Source of the DNA: Methanohalophilus halophilus
GTDB taxonomy: Archaea > Halobacteriota > Methanosarcinia > Methanosarcinales > Methanosarcinaceae
Reading direction: 5' to 3'
DNA: 64,000 nucleotides
NCBI RefSeq assembly: GCF_001889405.1
Contig: NZ_CP017921.1
Span: forward strand, 572,057 to 636,056
Part shown: positions 24,938 through 33,184 of the stretch, in pieces
How positions within the stretch are numbered: the first letter of the stretch is position 1
Layout: each line of letters starts with the position of its first letter
The notes under the pieces: model-generated
What the model saw: only the letters and a program-made list of their open reading frames with translations
Databases searched by the model: none
What the model was told of the DNA's origin: nothing
Translations under genes and position numbers: made by a program

Positions 24938-26356
24938 ATGTTTCGTAAATTTGTGGATCGGGGCGAAGAACTCAATTCCCTGGAAAAAGAGTATGCAAAC
25001 GGCGGATTTTCCTTCACGGTAATCTACGGCCGGCGCAGGATTGGTAAAACCGAATTGATAACACATTACATCCGGGATAAGCCGCATATCTATTTCCTGG
25101 CAGACCTTAGGGGCACCTCCTCCAATGTCGAGAGGTTTAGAAAGAGGGCTGCAGATTTTTTTGATGATTTCGAACCCCGTGTGGAGGGCTTTGACGGTGT
25201 CTTTGAGTATATCGCCAAAAAGTGGGACAGAGAAGAAAAACTGGTGGTGGCAATCGATGAATTTTCCTATCTTGTGCAGCAGGACGGTTCCATTCCTTCA
25301 GTCTTCCAGTTGATAACCGACGAAATACTCAGAGAAAGACCCGTTCATCTAATCCTGTGTGGCTCTTCGATTTCTATGATGGAAAAAAGTACCCTGGCCC
25401 ATTCCAGTCCCCTCTATGGCAGACGCACCGGCCAAATTCAAACAAAACCAATCCCTTTCAGGAATATTCAGCAATTTTTCCCGGATATATCATTGGAAGA
25501 ATGCATGCAGATCTATGGAGTGACAGGCGGGATTCCCTATTACCTATTGTTCTTTGATCCGGAAAAAGAATTTGTCGCAAATCTTGAAAACAATGTGTTT
25601 GCCACGGATGCGGTGCTCTATGAGGAAAGCGATTTTCTGCTGCGGGAGGAGATCAGGGAGCCGGCAACTTTCATGAATATCCTGCATGCTATTGCCACAG
25701 GCGCATCCAGACCTGCAGAGATTGCCACCAGAGCATATCTTCAGCCCAAGGATCTTTCCTATTACTTGAAGATGCTTATGAAACTCGGGTTTGTAAGCAG
25801 ACAACATCCGATTGCAGACAAACCTGCCACAAAAAAGACCATTTACAAGTTGGAGGATAATTTCCTGAGATTCTGGTTTCGTTTTGTATTGCCTCACAAA
25901 GATGAACTGGAGCCGGGAAATGTAGTGCCTGCACTGGAGGATATAAAAAAGAATTATGATCGTTTTCTGGGGATGACTTTTGAAGATGTAGGCAAAGAGG
26001 CATTGATCCATCTCAACTCAGCAGGCAAACTGCCCTTCACTTTTCGCAAGATCGGCAGACAATGGGGCAAAATTGCTGCAGCTACCAGGGGAAAAAATGA
26101 TTACGAGATAGATCTTGTGGCCCTTAACGCAGAATCCCGGGATATCCTGTTCTGCGAATGCAAGTGGCAGAAGCAAAAGGTTGGACCGGATGTGTACTAT
26201 TCCCTGAAAGAAAAGGGCGGCTTTGTGGACTGGCATCCTGAAGGCCAAAAACATTTCGCCCTGATAAGCCGGGCAGGTTTTACTTCCCGGATGCGGGAGA
26301 TTGCAGAGGAAGAGAAAGTGATTCTGATTGATCTGGCAGATATGATTAAGGGATGA
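24938..26356 (+). CDS. archaeal ATPase (Arch_ATPase/DUF234 family)
   Basis: A 472-residue ATPase from the ATG at 24938, where the family's N-terminus (MFRKFVDRGEELNSLEK) begins; an in-frame upstream start at 24860 would add 26 unlikely residues. Walker A is GRRRIGKT (31-38), Walker B is VVAIDEFSYL, then LCGSSISMM. The C-terminal DUF234 part carries a PD-(D/E)xK-like core: DYEIDLVAL followed by LFCECKW. The family is expanded and mobile in archaea; function unknown. An internally deleted remnant lies at 44.6 kb and an orphan leader at 22.85 kb, so the locus has been copied within this chromosome. Confidence 0.9.
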   Translation: MFRKFVDRGEELNSLEKEYANGGFSFTVIYGRRRIGKTELITHYIRDKPHIYFLADLRGTSSNVERFRKRAADFFDDFEPRVEGFDGVFEYIAKKWDREEKLVVAIDEFSYLVQQDGSIPSVFQLITDEILRERPVHLILCGSSISMMEKSTLAHSSPLYGRRTGQIQTKPIPFRNIQQFFPDISLEECMQIYGVTGGIPYYLLFFDPEKEFVANLENNVFATDAVLYEESDFLLREEIREPATFMNILHAIATGASRPAEIATRAYLQPKDLSYYLKMLMKLGFVSRQHPIADKPATKKTIYKLEDNFLRFWFRFVLPHKDELEPGNVVPALEDIKKNYDRFLGMTFEDVGKEALIHLNSAGKLPFTFRKIGRQWGKIAAATRGKNDYEIDLVALNAESRDILFCECKWQKQKVGPDVYYSLKEKGGFVDWHPEGQKHFALISRAGFTSRMREIAEEEKVILIDLADMIKG

Positions 26357-26470
26357 GATACATTCCAGTGTGATTGCTCTTTTTCAAAAAATTAGACTGA
26401 TTCAGCGTTTTTATCACAAAAAATTTGAAGGAAAGGAGATTGCAATTGTTTTGCAACCTCATTAAAACTA

Positions 26471-27055
26471 TCAGTACTCTTCGCACTTTCTCTCGAAATA
26501 ATTGTAGGGATGGTCGCATGAAGGACATTCTTCGGGAGGCTGCGGGCCTTTGTGTACATAACCACATTTGCGGCAGACCCATTCGACCTCTTTTTCCTTT
26601 TTGAAAACAGTTTCATTTTCCACTTCCCTGAGAAGCTTTTCAAAGCGTTCTTTGTGATGCATTTCAGCTTTGCCGATTGCTCTGAGTCTTGCCGCGACCT
26701 CAGGCAGGTTCTCGTCTTCAGCAGTCTGTGCAAATTCGGGATACATGGTGGTGGTTTCGTAAGTCTCACCGTTGATTGCGGCTTTCAGGTTCTCGGCGGT
26801 TGTACCGTAGTCGGTCGGAACATCAGCCTGAATTTCAATGTCATCAAAGGATTCTCCACTTTCCTCTTTCAACTCATTGATCAGGCGGAAACTCCATTTT
26901 GCATGCTCTCTTTCGTTCTCGGCGGTGAGAAGGAAAAGATCTGCTATTTGCTCGAAGCCTTCCTTTTTAGCAACCTTTGAATATATTGTATACCGGTTTC
27001 TGGCCTGGCTTTCGCCGACAAATGCTTTTGACAGGTTTTCTACAGTCTTTTTCAT
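26471..27055 (-). CDS. rubrerythrin
   Basis: A 194-residue non-heme iron protein that reduces hydrogen peroxide in anaerobes. The N-terminal ferritin-like domain has the ExxH motifs (SFAFVGE-type start KAFVGESQARNRY, AENEREH, KAEMHHKERFE), and the C-terminal rubredoxin-like domain has CRKCGY and CPSCDH cysteine pairs. Length and domain order match ordinary rubrerythrin. On the minus strand a TATA box (TATATATTTATTAAC, about 27107-27121) and TCTGGAG before the ATG give a standard own promoter. Cytosolic oxidative-stress defence. Confidence 0.95.
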   Translation of the reverse strand: MKKTVENLSKAFVGESQARNRYTIYSKVAKKEGFEQIADLFLLTAENEREHAKWSFRLINELKEESGESFDDIEIQADVPTDYGTTAENLKAAINGETYETTTMYPEFAQTAEDENLPEVAARLRAIGKAEMHHKERFEKLLREVENETVFKKEKEVEWVCRKCGYVHKGPQPPEECPSCDHPYNYFERKCEEY

Positions 27056-27153
27056 GATTTGTTTCTCCAGATTTTGCTTTAATGAATTGTTCTGTATATG
27101 ATTTAGTTAATAAATATATAATGGGTTTTTTGAACTCAATTTTTTGGAGATTA

Positions 27154-27256
27154 GCGAAGAACACCCCTACTACGGAGAGATAGTTGAAATGAAAAGGGGT
27201 CTCAAGCAACGGGTACTTGTCTTAAAGAGTGTTGTCAGAAGCTGGAGGAAAACATC
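27154..27256 (+). pseudogene. HicB-like antitoxin remnant
   Basis: GAAGAACACCCCTACTACGGAGAGATAG-like sequence aligns with the intact HicB-like gene at 55.36-55.47 kb: shared blocks are TACGGAGAGATA, GCAACGGGTACTT, AAGAGTGT-GT-AGAA and CTGGAGGAAA. Several indels destroy the frame. It abuts the end of the convergent RelE-like gene. Confidence 0.6.
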
Positions 27257-27529
27257 TCAGGATTGATATTTCCGATAGATTGTTTTACGATCCCCAACTT
27301 CTACAATAAATATTAACATTCTATTGTTTTCGATTGTCAAGATGACTCTATATTCCCCAACCCGGTGAGAATATAGAGGTTGTTTACCTATGCCTTTCAA
27401 TTTTTTTATGTTACAATAGGGATCGTTTTTCAATTCTTCTATTGAACTGATTATGCTCTCACTTACAGTTATAGATAGTTTTTTTAACTGTTTCAATGAT
27501 TTGTTTGTATAGATTACGTCGTAACTCAT
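27257..27529 (-). CDS. RelE/ParE-family toxin
   Basis: A 90-residue protein of the RelE/StbE superfamily: SLKQLKKL near the N-terminus, YCNIKKLKGIG, then the RVGEYRVILTIENNRMLIFIVEVGDRKTIYRK-type core (R-V-G-x-Y-R-V, V-x-x-V-G-x-R), with the C-terminal Y/R typical of ribosome-dependent mRNA interferases. Its ATG overlaps the stop of the antitoxin gene by 4 bp. A complete type II toxin-antitoxin pair. The toxin is expected to cleave mRNA at the ribosome when the antitoxin is degraded. Confidence 0.87.
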   Translation of the reverse strand: MSYDVIYTNKSLKQLKKLSITVSESIISSIEELKNDPYCNIKKLKGIGKQPLYSHRVGEYRVILTIENNRMLIFIVEVGDRKTIYRKYQS

Positions 27530-27756
27530 AACAAACCAAGCTCTTTCTTGACCTCATCTTCACTATAGGTCCTACCCATTTTGATGTCTTCCAAAGCTTC
27601 TTCAATGTCCTGAATAGCTTCATCACTTAGTTCATCCTCGTCGATTGCCATCCTGGTTAATCTCTCGATTACAGAATTAAAGGATTCTTTTGGGTATTTT
27701 TTTAGAACTTTAAGTTTTTCTTTTGTTTGCGGATCCACACAGATAGTAGTTGCCAT
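27526..27756 (-). CDS. antitoxin of the RelE-like pair
   Basis: A 76-residue protein: the N-terminus (ATTICVDPQTKEKLKVLKK) resembles archaeal RelB/VapB-type antitoxins, the middle has NSVIERLTR, and the acidic C-terminus (EEALEDIKMGRTYSEDEVKKELGLL) is the usual toxin-wrapping helix ending in the K-x-x-L-G motif. It precedes and overlaps the toxin gene by 4 bp, the normal order for autoregulation by the antitoxin-toxin complex. Confidence 0.85.
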   Translation of the reverse strand: MATTICVDPQTKEKLKVLKKYPKESFNSVIERLTRMAIDEDELSDEAIQDIEEALEDIKMGRTYSEDEVKKELGLL

Positions 27757-27868
27757 TTTGATTCTCCTTTACACCGATTGCAGAGACGTGGTGACATTTG
27801 TCTATAGAATGCTATAGGTATCTATAAATATAAATATCCATCCATTGACCCTTATAATCTATTCAAAT

Positions 27869-28780
27869 TTACATTTTTGCCACAAACTCAGCCAGCCCGT
27901 CCTCCAGGGAAACTTTCGGGGCAAATCCCAGTCCTTCAGCAGCACTTATATCAGCCACGCTGTGGCGGATGTCACCTGTTCTGGCTTTCTGGTATTCTAC
28001 AGGCAGGTCACTGTCAAAGACGTCCTGTACGATCTCAGCCAGCCGGTTGACCGAGGTCTGTGTGCCGGTGCCAGCATTGAAGACTTTGCCAATGGCTTCG
28101 TCCTTTTCAATCAGCAGTTGTACCAGGTTTACTATGTCGTGCACTGAAATGAAGTCGCGGGTCTGCTCCCCATCGCCGAAGATTATCGGTGATTGTTGGG
28201 CTTTTGAACGTTCGATGAATTTGGTGATGACACCGGAGTAGGGATTGGAAGGGTCCTGACGGGGACTGTAGATGTTAAAGGGGCGCAGCACTGCCACGGG
28301 CAGATCGAAGGCGCGGTGATACATCAGGGCGTATTGCTCGCCTGTGAGTTTGCTGACACCATAGGGGGAGAGGGGCTGTGTGGGATGGTTTTCATCTATG
28401 GGAGTGTATATGGTGTCCCCATAGATGGCGGCCGAACTGAAGTAGACAAAGCGTTTTAAGCTGGTCCGTCGGGCGGCTTCAAGCAGGTTGAGGGTGCCAA
28501 GGATGTTGTTCTCACAGTCAAAAAGCGGCTGGTCCAGGGAGCGGTTGACATCGATCTGGGCGGCGGTATGGATTACCACATCGGCCTGCTCGACCAGCCG
28601 CACTGCTTCGGGGCCCTGAATATCCCCGACTACCAGCTGTACTCCTGCGGGCACGTCATGTCGGCAGGGAGAAGAGGTATTGTCCAGCACGATCACTTTA
28701 TTGTCTGTGCAGAAGCGGTCTGTCAGATACGAACCGACCTGGCCCAGCCCGCCGGTGATGAGGATTGTTTGGGAGTTCAT
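27869..28780 (-). CDS. NAD-dependent sugar-nucleotide epimerase/dehydratase
   Basis: A 303-residue extended short-chain dehydrogenase from the ATG at 28780 (MNSQTILITGG); a longer open frame upstream lacks family similarity. The Rossmann motif is GGLGQVGSYL, the catalytic tyrosine-lysine pair lies in SPYGVSKLTGE (YxxxK), and the downstream RPFNIYSPRQDP is typical of UDP-glucose/GlcNAc 4-epimerases. It probably converts a nucleotide sugar for the neighbouring polysaccharide island. Base composition is richer in G+C than the island itself, so it may belong to the older backbone. Confidence 0.9.
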   Translation of the reverse strand: MNSQTILITGGLGQVGSYLTDRFCTDNKVIVLDNTSSPCRHDVPAGVQLVVGDIQGPEAVRLVEQADVVIHTAAQIDVNRSLDQPLFDCENNILGTLNLLEAARRTSLKRFVYFSSAAIYGDTIYTPIDENHPTQPLSPYGVSKLTGEQYALMYHRAFDLPVAVLRPFNIYSPRQDPSNPYSGVITKFIERSKAQQSPIIFGDGEQTRDFISVHDIVNLVQLLIEKDEAIGKVFNAGTGTQTSVNRLAEIVQDVFDSDLPVEYQKARTGDIRHSVADISAAEGLGFAPKVSLEDGLAEFVAKM

Positions 28781-29121
28781 GGTTTGTGGGAGGTGCTTTT
28801 TGGAATATATATTTAGTGTACACATGTATTTCAATATGATTGGAATTTGCAATATTTAGATAGCAATATCTTTTTTATAATAATAATTAGATGTATCTCA
28901 ACACAGTTATATACGATGAGTCCAATCCCCATATAAATATTTCACAGGGTGGTAAATATTAACAATTGTGCATTAAATACGGTGGCGGTGATTTTCTGAC
29001 GAGTGTGGCTGCTGTGCTGCCGGCAGATGACAAATATATAAGAGGAAACATGGATTCACTCCATCTTAAAATTGACCTAAACAAATAGACTTATTCAATA
29101 AATTTTTACAAAGATATTTTA
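28781..29121. other. intergenic edge of the polysaccharide island
   Basis: A 341-bp stretch between the epimerase gene and the first glycan pseudogene. A 40-codon open frame at 28967-29089 (GGGDFLTSVAAVLPADDK within) may be a scrap of a lost gene but was not recognised. No RNA gene or repeat seen. Confidence 0.3.
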
Positions 29122-29289
29122 ATGAAATTAGTAGTAATGATTCCTGCATATAATGAAGAAGATACAATCGCTTCAGTTATTAAAAAAATACCTAGAAATT
29201 GTTGTGACGAAGTTGAAGTTCTTGTGATTAATGACGGATCTACCGATAATACCGTTGAAGAAGCCAAAGGGGCAGAGCAGATCGAATAG
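29122..29289 (+). pseudogene. family 2 glycosyltransferase, N-terminal fragment
   Basis: Fifty-five codons that begin as a dolichyl-phosphate-mannose/GT2-type glycosyltransferase: MKLVVMIPAYNEEDTIASV and VLVINDGSTDNTVEEA, with the IPAYNE and NDGSTD nucleotide-binding motifs. The reading frame then ends at TAG 29287-29289 and similarity is replaced by a dehydrogenase fragment. About 80 percent of a normal gene is missing. Confidence 0.75.
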
Positions 29290-29611
29290 TTACTTCAAAG
29301 AAGAATATAGGTGATACCAGGGAATCTCCCAGTATCAAGATCATTGAAGAACTTGTGGGAAATGGGGCAAATGTCAAAAGTATATGACCCTTATGTGGAG
29401 GCGATTGATACCAGCAAGGGCACATATTATTCAGAAAAGTGTGTTGAAGATGCCCTGAAAGAAGCAGACGCCACTATTTTTGCTACGGATCATGAGGAGT
29501 TCAGGTCTCTCGATTTAGCAGGATTTGTGGGAAATCTGGCAGTGATCGATTGTAAAAATATTGTTAAGAAATGTGATGATTTGGTGTATTTAGGGATAGG
29601 AGAAATGGCCA
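29290..29611 (+). pseudogene. UDP-ManNAc/UDP-glucose-type dehydrogenase, C-terminal fragment
   Basis: Reads KKNIGDTRESPSIKIIEEL, then, after a one-base insertion in the A-run near 29376-29380, VYDPYVEAIDTSKGTYYSE and AIFATDHEEF-like text with VIDCKNIV: the C-terminal domain of a nucleotide-sugar dehydrogenase of the WecC type. The N-terminal NAD-binding and catalytic domains are absent. Part of a fused scrap-heap with the GT2 and ligase fragments on either side. Confidence 0.7.
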
Positions 29612-29881
29612 ATGAATACATTCCACAAACACCTCTTCATCCTTGCACATCAGGTGGGAGACCGCAATTCCTATCCAACCTACAAACGGCTGCTTGCAAA
29701 CCAATGGCAAAGTTATCCCCTACAGAAGGAATCCCAGGAGATGCAGTTGAAGAAGATAGTGAATTTTGTGTGAGAAAATGTACCGTATTACCACAAATTG
29801 TTCCGGGAATTCGGGATTGAGCCTGCTGATATAAGGCGGGTGGAGGATTCAAATGGGAATCAATTTGAACTAACTGCATAA
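29612..29881 (+). pseudogene. CapK/phenylacetate-CoA-ligase-like fragment
   Basis: Starting MNTFHKHLFILAHQVGDR, the frame continues YPTYKRLLANQWQSYP, QLKKIVNFV, an in-frame TGA (29771-29773), then ENVPYYHKLFREFGIEPADI, matching the N-terminal 85 residues of CapK-type adenylate ligases found in polysaccharide loci. Family length is about 430-460 residues, so most is gone. Confidence 0.7.
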
Positions 29882-29897
29882 ATGGTGGGAATTATAA

Positions 29898-31067
29898 ATG
29901 GACATAAACGTAAAAGAAGATGAACAAAAAAATTTATTGATTTTAACTCCGGCATATCCAAACTCAGATAATTCATTTATTGGTGAGAAATTCGTAAAAG
30001 ATCAAATTGCTGCCTTAAGTCCTTATTTCAAAAACATCTATGTAATTGCTCCAGTCCTGTATAGTTTCAAAAGATATAAAAAAGATAAGATGTGCCATGA
30101 TTATAGCTATGATAACATCAAAGTATTTTTTCCAAGATGTTACTATATACCAATATTCTATTTTAACAAAATACTAATTGACAATCGGTTGAAAGTTTTT
30201 ATTGATACAATTGAAAGAAATGGATTGAATATTGACATTATACATGCTCATATGACATGGCCCTCGGGATATATTTCTGCAAAACTAAAGGAAAAATATA
30301 ATGTGGCCAGCGTTCTAACGATACATGAAAATGGAGATTGGTTTGAAAAAGAAGTAAATATGAACTATCCACTTATAAACTATGCATGGGAAAAGAATGA
30401 TGTATTGATACGAGTTAACAAAAAAGATGTTCCATTATTGAAAACGTATAATTCAAATACATATTCGATACCAAACGGATATTCTTCAAATTACAAAGTT
30501 TTAGATAAATCTGAATGTCGTGAAAAGTTAAATATCGGACAGGAAAAACAGTTATTGTTCAGTGTTGGTAATTTGATTGAAAGGAAAGGTTTCAATTTTT
30601 TAACTGATGCAATTCATGCTTCTGCTAAAACAAATCCCAATATATTATGTGTTATTGGTGGTTCCGGCCCACTCAAAAATAAACTACAAAAACAAATCGA
30701 TAATTTAAATATTAATGAGCATGTGGTTCTTACAGGATTCATCCCAGAAGATTTGTTGTCTGTTTGGATGAATGCCAGTAATGTTTTTGTAATGCCGAGT
30801 TTAAGTGAAAGTTTTGGCGTAGTGCAAATAGAAGCAATGGCATGTGGAAAACCTGTGGTTGCTACCCGCAACGGTGGAAGTGAGGAGATCGTAACTTCCG
30901 ATGATTACGGGCTGCTGGTTGAAGCAGGTGATTCGCAGACTCTGGCCAAGAAGATTGGGATTGCATTGGATAAGACATGGGATGAAGAGAAGATTATAAA
31001 TTATGCCAAACAGTACCAATGGGATAACATTGCGGAGCAGATACCGGAAATTTATGAAACAGTTTAA
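29898..31067 (+). CDS. family 4 glycosyltransferase
   Basis: A 389-residue GT-B glycosyltransferase. The acceptor-side N-terminal domain has IIHAHMTWPSGYI and a YNVASVLTIHENG motif; the C-terminal nucleotide-sugar domain has VGNLIERKGF, GGSGPLKNKL and the E-x7-E signature in ESFGVVQIEAMACGKPVVAT. Cytosolic, expected to add a sugar to a lipid-linked oligosaccharide. Followed after 25 bp by a polytopic membrane protein in the same direction. Close in sequence to the GT4 gene at 41.8 kb; the two bracket the island. Confidence 0.92.
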   Translation: MDINVKEDEQKNLLILTPAYPNSDNSFIGEKFVKDQIAALSPYFKNIYVIAPVLYSFKRYKKDKMCHDYSYDNIKVFFPRCYYIPIFYFNKILIDNRLKVFIDTIERNGLNIDIIHAHMTWPSGYISAKLKEKYNVASVLTIHENGDWFEKEVNMNYPLINYAWEKNDVLIRVNKKDVPLLKTYNSNTYSIPNGYSSNYKVLDKSECREKLNIGQEKQLLFSVGNLIERKGFNFLTDAIHASAKTNPNILCVIGGSGPLKNKLQKQIDNLNINEHVVLTGFIPEDLLSVWMNASNVFVMPSLSESFGVVQIEAMACGKPVVATRNGGSEEIVTSDDYGLLVEAGDSQTLAKKIGIALDKTWDEEKIINYAKQYQWDNIAEQIPEIYETV

Positions 31068-31092
31068 CTAATGAGATATCTGGAAGTCTTAA

Positions 31093-33009
31093 ATGTTTAA
31101 GCCTCAATTTGAAAAAAGTATAGATTATATTCTGGCTATTGTCGGTTTTATACTGGGGATACTCATAATTTCTCTGTATACAATGAGTCCCACCATCCAT
31201 CTGGTAACCATCGGCATGGCACTTACTTTGGGCTGTGCATTGTATATAATATTAAAGAAAAGACTTCTCATTACAAACAACGTTCAAAAATCCAGCATCA
31301 ATGAAAAACGAATATTAGATATTGCATATCTGCTCTTTTTCAGCCTTTCACTGATAATATGGAACACTTCAGTAGATCGGCCTTTCAGTTATTTTTTGAT
31401 ATTCTCTCTCTGTGCCGGAGCACTGGCTCTTTCAATCTATCTGAGTGATAACAAACTGGACTATTATATACAGTATGGAAAAATTATTCTTCTCTCATTC
31501 AACATCAAATATTCCATCTATATGCTTGCTGGCTATATTCCCGGAGTGGATACATACTGGCATTCCAAAATGAACGAATTACTTGCTTTATCAGGAAATA
31601 TTGCGTCTCTGCAAGAAAAAGAATTCTACTTTCCAATTATGCACATCCAAACGGCAGTTATGGAAATCGTCTCTGCAGCACCCATTAAAGATGCCAGCAA
31701 TTTTGCCATTATCGTTCCTTTTGTTATTGCAAGTACTTTTGTATATTTGGTCGGCAGAGAACTTTTCGGAGAAAAAATCGGCCTCTTTGCTATGCTACTT
31801 GTAAATTTCAGTGATTTCCACATATACTGGGGGTCTGCGCCCCAGACCACCTCTTATGGAATTATATTGTATTATCTGTTGATGTATGTATTATACAAAA
31901 TATTCAGTGAAAACTTCAATCCAAAATGGATAACGATGTCAATATTTCTGATGATTACTTTGATAATTACACATGCTGTTTCTTCATTTATATTTGTAGT
32001 AACCATGTTTGCTCTGGCCATGGGTTCTTTGATCTATAACTATTGGTATGAAAAAGACAGAAAGATTCTTTACAATGGTCTATTTTTGATATCAGTTGTG
32101 GCTCTCCTGCAGCACTGGTTTATAGCCTTGTATTCCAAGGGAGGAAAACCTTTTTTTGATAAGATAGTGTCTTCATTACATTATTATGTAACCGGAGTTG
32201 CAGATTTTCTAGACAGGCCTGAAGTAATTGCAGATATTGCTACAACTCTGCCTCCATTCATAGAAAGATTTGCAGATACATTGGGATTATCACTTTACCT
32301 TTTCTTTGCAATCATGGGTTCATTACTGGCTCTTTCATACAAATACAGAAACCAGATCAATTTTAATTATATTCTTGTAATGATCATCCTGTTTGGGATC
32401 ACTTTTGCCTTTCCACTCTTTGGAATCAGGAACATAATTCCAAGTCGATGGTTTGCTTTTGAATACTTTATTGTGAGTATATTTGCAGCTTTTGCAATTA
32501 TCCAGTTATCTCATGTGACAAACAAGATAATCTTGAAAAAAGTATTTATAGTAACCATATTTTGTATGATGGCATTTTTTATGTCTGCCAGTACCTTTTC
32601 AGGTTCAAATGTGGATAGCCCAATATGGTTAGAAGATTCCACCATTTCCACAACGTACAATACTGCTGAAATACAGGCCGCAGAAACTATGGCACTATTT
32701 TCTGATAATTTTTTTAGTGATAGTAGATATGGAAGTTCTGTTTTAGGGGTTTATCTAAGTGATTCTGGTAGCAAGCGTAACCTAACAACTTCTTTCAATA
32801 ACAAAGAACAAATACACAAAAGAAAAAAACATATTTTTCTTTGGCGAAATTATATGTTAAATCGGCCAATTAGAACTCATGTCAGAATCGAGGGATATGA
32901 CCAAATTGTTGCGAAAAATGAGGTATTGGGACATAATACATTGGAAAGTTTATATAACTCACAGAAGATATATACAAACAATGAAATCATCGGATATTAT
33001 GTTCGGTAA
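31093..33009 (+). CDS. polytopic membrane protein, GT-C-like glycosyltransferase candidate
   Basis: A 638-residue membrane protein with about 13 hydrophobic spans. After the fifth span lies GVDTYWHSKMNELL, an acidic loop motif (D-T-Y-W-H) like that in GT-C lipid-dependent glycosyltransferases, and IYWGSAPQTTSYG follows later. The last 130 residues are soluble. Proteins of this build in archaeal glycan clusters are usually annotated as hypothetical membrane or dolichyl-phosphate-mannose mannosyltransferase-like. Its job here is probably transfer of a lipid-linked sugar on the outer face; alternatively a polymerase (Wzy). No family is certain. Confidence 0.65.
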   Translation: MFKPQFEKSIDYILAIVGFILGILIISLYTMSPTIHLVTIGMALTLGCALYIILKKRLLITNNVQKSSINEKRILDIAYLLFFSLSLIIWNTSVDRPFSYFLIFSLCAGALALSIYLSDNKLDYYIQYGKIILLSFNIKYSIYMLAGYIPGVDTYWHSKMNELLALSGNIASLQEKEFYFPIMHIQTAVMEIVSAAPIKDASNFAIIVPFVIASTFVYLVGRELFGEKIGLFAMLLVNFSDFHIYWGSAPQTTSYGIILYYLLMYVLYKIFSENFNPKWITMSIFLMITLIITHAVSSFIFVVTMFALAMGSLIYNYWYEKDRKILYNGLFLISVVALLQHWFIALYSKGGKPFFDKIVSSLHYYVTGVADFLDRPEVIADIATTLPPFIERFADTLGLSLYLFFAIMGSLLALSYKYRNQINFNYILVMIILFGITFAFPLFGIRNIIPSRWFAFEYFIVSIFAAFAIIQLSHVTNKIILKKVFIVTIFCMMAFFMSASTFSGSNVDSPIWLEDSTISTTYNTAEIQAAETMALFSDNFFSDSRYGSSVLGVYLSDSGSKRNLTTSFNNKEQIHKRKKHIFLWRNYMLNRPIRTHVRIEGYDQIVAKNEVLGHNTLESLYNSQKIYTNNEIIGYYVR

Positions 33010-33184
33010 TATGAGTCAAAAATGGATTAATTTTTTAATAGGCACAAATCATCATGCAGCATAGTTCAATACTCAAGAGGCTTACACATTTATGAAGAAA
33101 TTAAGAAGTGTTTGGCTAATATATGTGTTAAATTTGATAGTAATTCTAAAATAATGCCGCCGTACCAGAGGATTGTGAAGACAC

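Noticed and set aside
29287-29289. TAG at the end of the GT2 fragment as a possible pyrrolysine codon
   Set aside because: Reading through gives only five codons before another stop and the protein family has no residue of interest there; simple truncation is enough.
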